The notes beneath the pieces were generated by a model. The model was not told the origin of the DNA, did no database searches, and worked only from the letters and a program-made list of their open reading frames with translations. 28,289 nucleotides of DNA from a virus, in IMG/VR virus record IMGVR_UViG_3300037010_000229, positions 1-28,289 of that record; one strand, given 5' to 3'. This document shows positions 22,428 to 28,289 of the stretch, one piece after another. Every line of letters begins with the position of its first letter. The stretch's first letter is position 1. Both the position numbers and the translations under genes were made by a program.

Positions 22428-22502
22428 TTATGAGTAGAAAAACCCTACAAATGTAATGGCAATCATTGTACTATAAACAATATATGTAATAATGTTCATC
22501 AT
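22428..22502 (-). CDS. Tiny single-span membrane peptide (24 aa)
   Basis: The gap between two accepted genes holds a 24-codon ORF whose product, MMNIITYIVYSTMIAITFVG plus FFYS, is almost wholly hydrophobic and long enough for one membrane span. An AGAG-type ribosome site lies about 9-10 bases upstream. The stop is 3 bases before the helicase ATG and the start is 13 bases after the previous stop, the tight spacing of a real gene. Small phage membrane peptides of this kind can affect lysis timing or host membrane proteins, but the function is unknown. It is too short for statistical support. Confidence 0.5.
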   Translation of the reverse strand: MMNIITYIVYSTMIAITFVGFFYS

Positions 22503-22515
22503 ATTAGTGTTCTCT

Positions 22516-22761
22516 TTATACATCTGTTGAGATAGAAACAATTGAATCTAAACGGAATGAACGCCATCCATCTGCTTCAACGTCAAAACAACGATAAACA
22601 TCCATATTCAATGAACCGTCATTGCCACCTTTAGGCATATGTTCTTCTGGAACGTTTTTGATTGTACCAATAAGTGTACGTTCTGTACCATCTTTCTTGG
22701 TAAAGACAACCTTAACTAGGTTATTTTGTTGGAAAATTTCTGAAACTTCTGTATATGTCAT
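22516..22761 (-). CDS. Small SH3-like unknown protein (81 aa)
   Basis: An 81-residue protein with a compact beta pattern: LVKVVFTKKDGTERTLIGTI, then CFDVEADGWRSFRLDSIVSI. The 'V.F.KkDGt.R.l.gTi....vfd.e..gwRsfrldsI' pattern is well known from small T4-like phage proteins, including a WYL/SH3-like motif, but I cannot name a function. GGAG precedes the ATG. A promoter of the early family lies 27 bases upstream. It is the first gene of the unit leading to the DinG-like helicase. Confidence 0.8.
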   Translation of the reverse strand: MTYTEVSEIFQQNNLVKVVFTKKDGTERTLIGTIKNVPEEHMPKGGNDGSLNMDVYRCFDVEADGWRSFRLDSIVSISTDV

Positions 22762-22787
22762 ATGTCGATCTCCATGTTGTTAGATAT

Positions 22788-22816
22788 ATTATAACAGGAA
22801 TTGGTGTGGTTGTAAA
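22788..22816 (-). promoter_or_regulatory. Early-type sigma70 promoter (family member 5)
   Basis: TTTACA (22816-22811), 17-base spacer, TATAAT (22793-22788) on the minus strand, followed by ATATC. The base before TTTACA is G where the other members have A. It serves the gene starting at 22761. Confidence 0.88.
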
Positions 22817-22881
22817 CAGGTAAACTTAAAATATTTTGGTTGAATGATAGAAGTATATCCAGAGTCAATTAAAGACCCGGT

Positions 22882-22953
22882 GGTGAGTTATTATTGTGTT
22901 AGATGATAGAATCTATATCTAACTAATTAAAGTTTATTATAGGACATTATGGA
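22882..22953. other. Repeated intergenic element, copy B
   Basis: Homologous to 14357-14429, with the same blocks in the same order. Here GTTAGAT and ATCTAAC form a clean 7-bp stem around GATAGAATCTAT. In copy A the outermost pair is A-T rather than G-C, and the stem has one bulged G. The compensatory change suggests that pairing is conserved. It lies downstream of the gp32 terminator and upstream of an early promoter. Confidence 0.65.
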
Positions 22954-22964
22954 GAGTCATTATA

Positions 22965-23025
22965 ATTTATGATTTAAATCTAAATCGTATATTAATAGCA
23001 TTTGATTTAAATCTAAATCATAAAT
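22965..23025. repeat. Large AT-rich inverted repeat
   Basis: A 22-base arm (22965-22986) and its inverted copy (23004-23025) differ at only two positions and flank a 17-base spacer. Each arm contains the palindrome GATTTAAATC followed by TAAATC, so the arms also form a direct repeat. It sits in the non-coding stretch 22762-23123. Candidate roles are protein binding, a replication start region or an RNA hairpin. Confidence 0.75.
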
Positions 23026-23080
23026 TCTGTTTATAGCATTAAACAAAATTAGTATACTTCTGTTAATAATATTAAACAAA
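23026..23080. repeat. Two 22-base imperfect direct repeats
   Basis: 23026-23047 (TCTGTTTATAGCATTAAACA then AA) and 23059-23080 (TCTGTTAATAATATTAAACA then AA) differ at a few positions and are spaced 33 bases apart. They lie next to the AT-rich inverted repeat. Iteron-like repeats in AT-rich DNA can bind initiators, but no such protein is identified here. Confidence 0.6.
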
Positions 23081-23082
23081 TA

Positions 23083-23114
23083 ATGGGCACAATATATTAC
23101 TATACCATGCCCAT
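23083..23114 (-). terminator. Terminator after gp32
   Basis: ATGGGCA (23083-23089) pairs with TGCCCAT (23108-23114), giving a 7-bp stem. It begins 10 bases after the gp32 stop, and TATTTGTTT follows on the minus strand. The loop is long (18 bases). Confidence 0.65.
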
Positions 23115-23123
23115 ATTCATATG

Positions 23124-24074
23124 TTATAGACCTAGACTTGCTAAGATGTCATCAACTGATGAATCTGCATCTGCTGTTTGTTTTGGTTTTGGGACATCTA
23201 CTTTTGGGTTTGCCTTTGGCGCAGGTGTTGAATCTGTTTCCCATGGCAATTCATCATCATCTTCAACCACTGCTTTCTTTTTAGCTGGGGTTGGCGGTTC
23301 TGGTAGACTATGACCTGATGCTGCCATCCATTCTAAAAATAAAGGATCACGACCAAAAACACTGGCCATCAGTTTTAATTTTTCTTCATCTGATTTGTTT
23401 TTAGATTTGTCTAAGAACATTTCTTCAAGATCATAGACTCGGCTATAAATTTCTTCAATCTCTTCATCGGTATCTGCTACTGCGGTGATCTTATCAGAGA
23501 ATGATGATTTGTCATAGTTACGATATCCAGCAACCATACCAGCTTTAAGTCTAAAGTTTTTGCCATCAAACAGATCAAATACATTTACTGGATCATCTTC
23601 ATCATCAACTGGACTCAATTGAGCTTTAATCATCTCCAGGATTTTGGTGCCAAATTTATAGATAAAGACTTTACCATTGTTTTCTGGTTTTGCTGGATCA
23701 TTAACAACCAGGATGTTTGCATATAAACGGGTTTGACGTTTTTGCCGACGCACAACATCTTCATGACCATTTTTCCAGAGCCATGCATTATATTGTCCAA
23801 TTGGATCTTGTTCTAATCCTTTCCATGTTGATGAACTCATTGCTTCGTATGTTTTGCCAGTGACTTGATGAGTAAACCAATGATTATATGTTGTTACATA
23901 AGGGAGTTTAGACAGGTCTTTGCCTGGTAGGAATCGAATCGTCGCGGAACCATTGCCTTGACTATCTACGGTGATGTTCCAAAAACGATCTTTATTTGAA
24001 TTTGATGATTCTTCTGATTCATCAATCTGTAACATCATTTGTTTCATTTTTGCGCGTAAATCTGATGCACTCAT
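23124..24074 (-). CDS. 32: Single-stranded DNA-binding protein gp32, zinc ligands missing
   Basis: A gp32-type ssDNA-binding protein of 316 residues (T4: 301). Family landmarks are GNGSATIRFLPGKD, LYANILVVNDPAKPENNGK then VFIYKFG, and GYRNYDKSSF. A Pro/Lys-rich linker leads to an acidic C-terminal tail ending SSVDDILASLGL, the part that in T4 contacts replication and recombination partners. In T4, zinc is held by His64, Cys77, Cys87 and Cys90. Here His65 is present, but the aligned cysteine positions are Met79, Asp90 and Gly93, and the protein has no cysteine at all. The fold must therefore be stabilised without zinc. It coats ssDNA during replication and repair. A leader hairpin lies upstream and a terminator downstream. 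Confidence 0.93.
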   Translation of the reverse strand: MSASDLRAKMKQMMLQIDESEESSNSNKDRFWNITVDSQGNGSATIRFLPGKDLSKLPYVTTYNHWFTHQVTGKTYEAMSSSTWKGLEQDPIGQYNAWLWKNGHEDVVRRQKRQTRLYANILVVNDPAKPENNGKVFIYKFGTKILEMIKAQLSPVDDEDDPVNVFDLFDGKNFRLKAGMVAGYRNYDKSSFSDKITAVADTDEEIEEIYSRVYDLEEMFLDKSKNKSDEEKLKLMASVFGRDPLFLEWMAASGHSLPEPPTPAKKKAVVEDDDELPWETDSTPAPKANPKVDVPKPKQTADADSSVDDILASLGL

Positions 24075-24131
24075 TATAATACCTCTTTATAACACTTTTT
24101 AAATTGCACTTTTTGTTACAACATTAGTTTC

Positions 24132-24148
24132 TGATGTTTATAACATCA
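24132..24148 (-). promoter_or_regulatory. Leader hairpin upstream of gp32
   Basis: TGATGT and ACATCA form a 6-bp stem with a 5-base loop containing TATAA, about 60 bases before the gp32 ATG. The region between is A/U-rich. T4 gp32 represses its own translation through a 5' structure followed by an unstructured A/U-rich leader, so this could be the counterpart. The embedded TATAA could alternatively be part of a promoter. Confidence 0.45.
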
Positions 24149-24192
24149 TACTTATCTCAACACCACGTAAAGGTTGTTGTTTGTTGAGTTAT

Positions 24193-24223
24193 ATGGTGGA
24201 ACATCATAAAAATATTCCACCAT
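24193..24223 (-). terminator. Hairpin terminator before gp32
   Basis: ATGGTGGAA (24193-24201) and TTCCACCAT (24215-24223) form a perfect 9-bp stem with a 13-base loop. It lies 17 bases beyond the stop of the 24240-24494 gene. The following T content is modest, so termination may be partial. Confidence 0.65.
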
Positions 24224-24239
24224 ACAAAAACTATATCAA

Positions 24240-24494
24240 TTAATCCCAAAAATACTCATCATAGTCATCATTAAAGTAATAGGCTGTATCATCACATTTT
24301 AAATCATTCATATAGATAATCATATTATCATCTGGCGTTATGTCAAATGATTTTAATAACCTAATAACTTCATTAACATCTTCTAAACCATGATATTCAA
24401 TGACCAAATCATCTGAATCGGTATAAAATATTGACAATGAATATGTATACATGAATGGATCATAGTCAACATCATAGGTATAATTGATAGGCAT
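24240..24494 (-). CDS. Small acidic unknown protein, intact paralogue (84 aa)
   Basis: An 84-residue acidic protein, MPINYTYDVDYDPFMYTYSL..., with DSDDLVIEYHGLEDVNEVIR in the middle and an Asp/Tyr-rich C-terminus (YYFNDDYDEYFWD). A second, frameshifted copy lies immediately upstream (24523-24775). The two share NYT(Y/F)DV(D/E)(Y/F)DP, TYSL, and the LEDVN(E/D)VI block. I do not recognise the family. The acidic beta-then-helix layout and early location suggest a small host-interaction protein, without proof. Confidence 0.75.
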   Translation of the reverse strand: MPINYTYDVDYDPFMYTYSLSIFYTDSDDLVIEYHGLEDVNEVIRLLKSFDITPDDNMIIYMNDLKCDDTAYYFNDDYDEYFWD

Positions 24495-24522
24495 TTTTTG
24501 GTTCCTGATATATTAAACGATA

Positions 24523-24775
24523 TTATACATCATCGTCATCAAAATTATCTGCATCTTCTGCCGAATCAATTGCCAATTGTTTAATATCGTTGATTGTTTC
24601 TTCATTTGGTGTAACACCAAAATCATCAATTAGTGTATTAATAACATCATTAACGTCTTCTAATTCATAATATTCATCGACGAACTTCATCGGTGTCAGC
24701 ATCAAATACTGTCAATGAATATGTATTGTTGATTGGATCAAACTCAACGTCAAAGGTATAATTAGCCATTTCCAT
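24523..24775 (-). pseudogene. Frameshifted paralogue of the 84-aa acidic protein
   Basis: Frame 1 starts at 24775 (MEMANYTFDVEFDP..., or at 24769 with MANY) and stops at TGA 24676-24674 after DADTDEVRR. The homology to the intact copy at 24240-24494 continues in the +1 frame as EYYELEDVNDVINTLIDDFG and ends at 24523 with DNFDDDDV. Removing one base in the GAAGTTCGTCGATGA stretch restores a full-length paralogue of about 84 residues. It is therefore a pseudogene by a single-base insertion, a sequencing error, or a programmed +1 frameshift at CGA-TGA. The downstream part alone has only a TTG or a late ATG as start. Confidence 0.75.
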
Positions 24776-24814
24776 ATTAGTTTACCTGTATATAAAGTTT
24801 ATAATAAAACAATA

Positions 24815-25063
24815 CTATTTAATAGGAGATACATTTGTACCTAATTCTTTATTCATATATGTAAGTCTATCCTTGAACCATGTTGGTGTCTGTAATTTAT
24901 CACCATAGGTTACACCAACAAATCCTGTAATAATTTGTTTAACGTGATTAGACTCATCACAATTCGGGCATGGCTTAGATTCTGGATCTTTACGAGAATC
25001 TACAGAATGAATTTCATCAAATGTATGACCACAATTTGAACATTTATAACTATATGATGGCAT
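24815..25063 (-). CDS. FmdB-like zinc ribbon protein (82 aa)
   Basis: The first half is a zinc ribbon of the FmdB type: MPSYSYKCSNCGHTFDEIHS with CxxC, then PCPNCDESNHVKQII with a second CxxC. The remainder (VGVTYGDKLQTPTWFKDRL) is a short tail. These small proteins occur in many bacteria and T4-like phages and are presumed regulators, though no mechanism is established. AAGGA precedes the ATG. A promoter of the early family (25099-25127) lies directly upstream, so it is expressed early. Confidence 0.85.
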   Translation of the reverse strand: MPSYSYKCSNCGHTFDEIHSVDSRKDPESKPCPNCDESNHVKQIITGFVGVTYGDKLQTPTWFKDRLTYMNKELGTNVSPIK

Positions 25064-25098
25064 TAGAATGATGTTCCTTTATACTCATGATTTAATAT

Positions 25099-25127
25099 AT
25101 TATAACAAGAATGATTGTGAATGTAAA
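25099..25127 (-). promoter_or_regulatory. Early-type sigma70 promoter (family member 6)
   Basis: TTTACA (25127-25122), 17-base spacer, TATAAT (25104-25099) on the minus strand, with CTA upstream and ATATT downstream. The TTC after the -35 and CTTGT before the -10 match members 1 and 2. It drives the zinc-ribbon gene. Confidence 0.88.
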
Positions 25128-25136
25128 TAGGTAAAC

Positions 25137-25685
25137 TTAAAATTGTTCATAGAACTCTAGATTATATACAGACAACCAATAGGCATCAATAACATCTGAT
25201 CTACAATTAACATCAGGTAAATCAATGCCTAATATTTCGATGAATGCTTCTCTCATCTTATCTTTATTTGCATTGCCTTTACCAGTAGCAAACTTCTTCA
25301 ATGTTGTTGGTGCAACAATATTTGTGGCAATGTTATTATTGTATAATGCTGACTTCAGGAATCCTGTTGATTCACCAATGGTAAAAGCCATCCCACCTCT
25401 ACCGGAACCCATTGCATATCCTTCAAGATTGACTATATTACAATCATGAAACTTTAATATGTTGATGTACTTTGATACAGAATTATCGAATCGTTCTGTA
25501 TTGTTTTTATAGGATTCTATTTGATCAACTGTTAGTATTATACTAACACCATTTCCGTTGATGTTATATGTACCTAAATCTTTCTTTTTAGTAGATTGGC
25601 CATATAGGTAAATTGTTGATCCGTCATTGACACATAGACCTGGGCTTGACATGCTCCAATCAAGCCCAGCAATTTTAGTCATCAT
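25137..25685 (-). CDS. RuvC-like Holliday junction nuclease (182 aa)
   Basis: An RNase H-fold nuclease of the RuvC type. The first acidic strand is KIAGLDWSMSSPGLCV (Asp9), followed by a middle acidic strand NIVNLEGYAMGSGRGG. PTTLKKFATGKGNANKDKM is typical of phage RuvC-like proteins. The last helix has two aspartates in SDVIDAYWLSVYN. It would cut branched DNA during recombination-dependent replication or packaging. I chose the start at 25685 (MMTKIAGLDW) because the motif strand normally lies at the N-terminus; the frame stays open to 25736, which would add 17 residues inside the upstream gene. It overlaps that gene by 11 bases. Confidence 0.8.
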   Translation of the reverse strand: MMTKIAGLDWSMSSPGLCVNDGSTIYLYGQSTKKKDLGTYNINGNGVSIILTVDQIESYKNNTERFDNSVSKYINILKFHDCNIVNLEGYAMGSGRGGMAFTIGESTGFLKSALYNNNIATNIVAPTTLKKFATGKGNANKDKMREAFIEILGIDLPDVNCRSDVIDAYWLSVYNLEFYEQF

Positions 25686-26325
25686 GTCTTGATTCAAACC
25701 CTGTACCAGTTTGGTCATCATCTGGTACAGTTCCATCAGAAGTAACCTTTACATCATCATTGGTGATTGTAATAAGTCTGCGTTCTCGATGATCTTTACG
25801 GCGTTTTAGTCCAATTGTTGCCCTACGAATAATATCACCGAGTTGTGTTGAATAACTAGCAACACCATCTGTTGTATTCGTAATTGGCGCAGAATCTTCT
25901 AAGATCGTATCAACTGGGATTGTATATACACCTGATTCAGAATATACATTAAACAAACCAATTGCAGATAATGCCTTATTATTTGTATCAATGATGACAA
26001 TATTACCTTCATGTAATCCAATAATAAATGAATTAGCAGTAAAATTATCTAAAATAGATTCTCTAACAAATAAAATATTCAACAATGACTGCATAAATTT
26101 AAATTTGAGTAATGGATATGTATCTAATATCTTTTTAAGTGCATATGCAAACTTATTAAATTTAGTATTAACTTCGACCTGCTCAGGAGTCAATTTTGCC
26201 AACTTAATTGGATCACCTTGCGCATCAATTAATCCAACTTTATATTGGTCAGTATCAACCCAATCTTTCTTGATATAACGATATAAGTTTAATAGTGCAG
26301 CACCCGCAATTAAATCTTTTAACAT
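25675..26325 (-). CDS. Unknown protein with hydrophobic N-terminus (216 aa)
   Basis: A 216-residue protein starting MLKDLIAGAALLNLYRYIKK, with a weakly hydrophobic first helix that may touch a membrane but is short for a span. The middle has FKFMQSLLNILFVRESILDN and a beta-rich part (GNIVIIDTNN). The C-terminal 60 residues are basic then acidic (GLKRRKDHRERRL, DDDQTG), probably disordered. I do not recognise the family. It lies 8 bases downstream of the 89-residue gene and overlaps the RuvC-like gene, so it may be co-transcribed with the late unit from 26879-26886. Confidence 0.7.
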   Translation of the reverse strand: MLKDLIAGAALLNLYRYIKKDWVDTDQYKVGLIDAQGDPIKLAKLTPEQVEVNTKFNKFAYALKKILDTYPLLKFKFMQSLLNILFVRESILDNFTANSFIIGLHEGNIVIIDTNNKALSAIGLFNVYSESGVYTIPVDTILEDSAPITNTTDGVASYSTQLGDIIRRATIGLKRRKDHRERRLITITNDDVKVTSDGTVPDDDQTGTGFESRHDD

Positions 26326-26333
26326 ATACTTCT

Positions 26334-26603
26334 TCAGTCCTTATTCTTATTCAGATGTTCCATTAAATTATTTAATTGGTCCTTTTCTAAATAAACAGAA
26401 AAGTATTTCTCTATGCCGGTTTTACCAAAACAATTAACTAAAATGGTAACATCATTTTGAGTAATCATCCCACTATTAAGATATTTATTTTTTACCCTAG
26501 TTAGATATTTGATATCAGAACTAAATGAAATACCATTATATGATACCTTCATATAAGATAATATATTAGAGCTATCAATTTCTATGATATCTGAAGTATA
26601 CAT
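26334..26603 (-). CDS. Unknown small protein (89 aa)
   Basis: An 89-residue protein (MYTSDIIEIDSSNILSYMKV...). It is rich in Ser, Tyr and Asn, with a Lys/Asn-rich C-terminal helix (DQLNNLMEHLNKNKD). No family is recognised. It follows the 76-residue gene by 9 bases. No good ribosome-binding site is seen before the ATG at 26603, so translation may rely on coupling, or the real start may be the internal Met18. Confidence 0.6.
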   Translation of the reverse strand: MYTSDIIEIDSSNILSYMKVSYNGISFSSDIKYLTRVKNKYLNSGMITQNDVTILVNCFGKTGIEKYFSVYLEKDQLNNLMEHLNKNKD

Positions 26604-26612
26604 TATAGTAAA

Positions 26613-26843
26613 TTATTTTTTAGAATTTTTTGTTTTTGTTTGTTTAGCAGGTTCAGATTCTACAACTTCTTCCGCTTGTTCAACAATAGGTTCTTCCACT
26701 ACAACTGCACTATCAAAATCATTCATATTTAATTTAATAGCAACCAATAGTTCATTGGTGCGTGGATCTCTCCAACCTGCTGGTGAAGGAACTGCATTTG
26801 GTGCGTATACTGGTGCGTGTTTATATAAATTGTGTTTAGTCAT
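26613..26843 (-). CDS. Small late protein with acidic-basic tail (76 aa)
   Basis: A 76-residue protein. Its N-terminal half has YAPNAVPSPAGWRDPRTNEL and LVAIKLNMND, and a Glu-rich stretch (EEPIVEQAEEVVESEP) precedes a Lys-rich end (KQTKTKNSKK). A perfect late promoter (26879-26886) lies 36 bases upstream, so it is expressed late, unlike most genes around it. A small virion or head-associated protein is likely. I recognise the 'GWRDPrTnElLvai' pattern as one seen in small conserved T4-like phage proteins but have no function for it. Confidence 0.75.
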   Translation of the reverse strand: MTKHNLYKHAPVYAPNAVPSPAGWRDPRTNELLVAIKLNMNDFDSAVVVEEPIVEQAEEVVESEPAKQTKTKNSKK

Positions 26844-26878
26844 TTTGTGTTACCCTTATCTTTTAATAAAATACATAT

Positions 26879-26886
26879 TATTTATA
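26879..26886 (-). promoter_or_regulatory. T4-type late promoter in the early region
   Basis: Exact TATAAATA on the minus strand followed by ATATG, with a short leader of about 25-30 bases to the 26843 ATG. No leader hairpin is visible here, unlike the late leaders at 10476 and 14228. Confidence 0.75.
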
Positions 26887-26953
26887 TTGTATTTTAGGAT
26901 GTATAACACTATGACATTATAATTAAATGCGGTATACGGTTGATTATACTATA

Positions 26954-27430
26954 TTAAGAATCAGAATGTAACAGATTTAATTGTTCAAAGACATTCTTGA
27001 ACAGAACATCATAATCAACATATTCTGCATCTTCATAATATTCAATAACATCAACCCAAACACCGGGCGGGAAGAAATATGTTGAATTACAAACTTCAAG
27101 AATTACCTTTCTTTTAGATTCTTGTACCAATAACTTAATTGAGCGATTTGGATTTGTTTCTGTATTACATGTTTCATCTACAACACCAAAGGTATTTGTA
27201 AATTCATCTGCTTCAAGGTGAATGTAATGTTCGTTGAACATATCTTTAATGGCAAGCAAATACATTCCAGCATCTTCACCATCCCAATCACCATAACCTA
27301 AATGTCCGTCATGATGGTGTTCAAACTCACCATATTGTGTAGAGACTTTAAATGATCCTAATGAGTAAGAACACCGACAATGACCGCAATAATGGTGTGT
27401 AAACCTAGGTTTACTAATTGTTATAGTCAT
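26954..27430 (-). CDS. Unknown Cys/His-rich protein (158 aa)
   Basis: A 158-residue protein whose N-terminus is crowded with possible metal ligands (HHYCGHCRCSYSLG) and has EHHHDGHLGYGDWDGED at about 37-53. The remainder is acidic and mixed alpha/beta. The Cys/His spacing suggests zinc or iron binding but does not match a family I can name. It starts one base after the ligase stop (TAAAATG), so it is coupled to it. Confidence 0.7.
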   Translation of the reverse strand: MTITISKPRFTHHYCGHCRCSYSLGSFKVSTQYGEFEHHHDGHLGYGDWDGEDAGMYLLAIKDMFNEHYIHLEADEFTNTFGVVDETCNTETNPNRSIKLLVQESKRKVILEVCNSTYFFPPGVWVDVIEYYEDAEYVDYDVLFKNVFEQLNLLHSDS

Positions 27431-27431
27431 T

Positions 27432-28289
27432 TTATAGGATATCCGCTGTATCTTTATCTTCTCGAATTTCTACAAATACCGGTAAAAATAGACTTTTTGT
27501 ATCTTTACCTTTTGATGTAATAACTTCATTATATTTGATTGCTGCAATTTTGCCTAAAATCGACTCTTGATTTTCCCAAATATATTTTCGTATATCATCA
27601 GACAAACCAGTACCAACAGATACTTTAACCTTTTTGTCTGCTGATTCAACTAGAATTGCACCAAGTGTACCTTCATATTTTCCAGAACCTTCTTCAAATC
27701 CAGCAATAATCAAATCTGCTTCTAGTTCTGCTTTATATTTCAATTGATGATTTACACGTTTTGCTTCATATGGTGATTGAGAATCCTTTAGGATAATACC
27801 TTCTTCACCACGTTCCAACATTGTGTTGAATAAATCATCAACTTCTTTAACTGAATCTACTCGATATGTTTCTTGTAAAACAGTACGACTCAGATTATTG
27901 ATTGCTTTTTCTAAATTGTTAAATCGAGATTCATATGGTTCTTTAGAATAACCTTGTAAAAAATCATCAATTTTAATCATATCCCACAATACAAGAACAA
28001 CATCAGGTTCAAATTCCATATCACCTTTTTGAATAGAATTTAGAATACCATTACCTGTTTTACGATCCAATACTTTACCATCACGCTTGACAATAGCTTC
28101 ACCATCAAAAGCAAATCCGGTGAATTGTTTGAATTGGTCAACCATGGATGGGAATTGTAACTCTTTACCATTACGAGTTCTAAACATTACTGTACCATTA
28201 TCTGATACAGTAACAATGATACGTAGACCATCAGATTTTAATTGAACAAATGGTTTGGTTTTAAAGTTGATTTTTCTAACATTCTTTTC
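27432..28289 (-). CDS. 30: ATP-dependent DNA ligase gp30, 5' end outside window
   Basis: The frame stays open to the right edge, so the gene begins beyond it. The part seen is 285 codons, against 487 residues for the whole T4 enzyme. The adenylated lysine lies in FVQLKSDGLRIIV (Lys codon at 28238-28236), the ligase motif I (KxDG). Motif III follows as FAFDGEAIV, motif IV as EEGIILK and motif V as QLKYK. The C-terminal OB-fold part contains IAGFEEGSGKYEGTLGAILV. It seals nicks between Okazaki fragments and in recombination. An internal ATG at 28187 would delete the active-site lysine and is not the true start. Confidence 0.93.
   Translation of the reverse strand, partial: EKNVRKINFKTKPFVQLKSDGLRIIVTVSDNGTVMFRTRNGKELQFPSMVDQFKQFTGFAFDGEAIVKRDGKVLDRKTGNGILNSIQKGDMEFEPDVVLVLWDMIKIDDFLQGYSKEPYESRFNNLEKAINNLSRTVLQETYRVDSVKEVDDLFNTMLERGEEGIILKDSQSPYEAKRVNHQLKYKAELEADLIIAGFEEGSGKYEGTLGAILVESADKKVKVSVGTGLSDDIRKYIWENQESILGKIAAIKYNEVITSKGKDTKSLFLPVFVEIREDKDTADIL

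Overview
This window looks like part of the genome of a large tailed phage of the T4 superfamily (myovirus). The calls rest on recognisable T4-type proteins: ssDNA-binding protein gp32, replicative helicase gp41, primase gp61, DNA ligase gp30, head-completion nuclease gp4, a gp19-fold tube/baseplate protein and dCMP deaminase. T4-type late promoters (TATAAATA) support this. The DNA is AT-rich, all convincing genes lie on the minus strand, and I see no tRNA and no photosynthesis genes. The fibre proteins and small accessory genes resemble those of marine or freshwater T4-like phages. The host cannot be read from the sequence.

Layout, from right to left as transcribed. Positions 28289-24800: DNA ligase (5' part outside the window), small unknown genes, a RuvC-like nuclease and a zinc-ribbon protein. 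Positions 24800-22800: a duplicated small acidic gene, one copy frameshifted; gp32 with its leader and terminator; then an AT-rich non-coding stretch full of inverted and direct repeats. Positions 22800-16400: early replication and nucleotide genes (small ORFs, DinG/XPD-like helicase, dCMP deaminase, gp41, gp61). Positions 16400-14490: two adjacent nucleotidyltransferase-fold enzymes that both begin with a T4-like capsid-targeting peptide. Positions 14490-12040: a structured non-coding region with a late promoter, then three virion genes. Positions 12040-10670: two unknown genes with early-type promoters set inside the late region. Positions 10530-1: a late operon of tail-fibre genes built from shared modules, with tiny coupled genes between them, including a collagen-like 57-residue protein.

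Regulation is unusually legible. Six promoters with near-identical sequence (TTTACA-17 bp-TATAAT with conserved flanks) drive small early genes. Four exact TATAAATA boxes mark late units. At least two of these have strong hairpins at the very 5' end of the predicted transcript. Hairpin terminators follow several units.

The most notable points are: (1) two putative head-packaged, injected nucleotidyltransferases; (2) a gp32 lacking all the zinc-ligand cysteines; (3) a homologous intergenic element present twice with a compensatory base-pair change; (4) an 18-codon gene remnant kept as a translational coupler in a duplicated fibre cassette; (5) a frameshifted paralogue that is either a pseudogene or a +1 recoding site.
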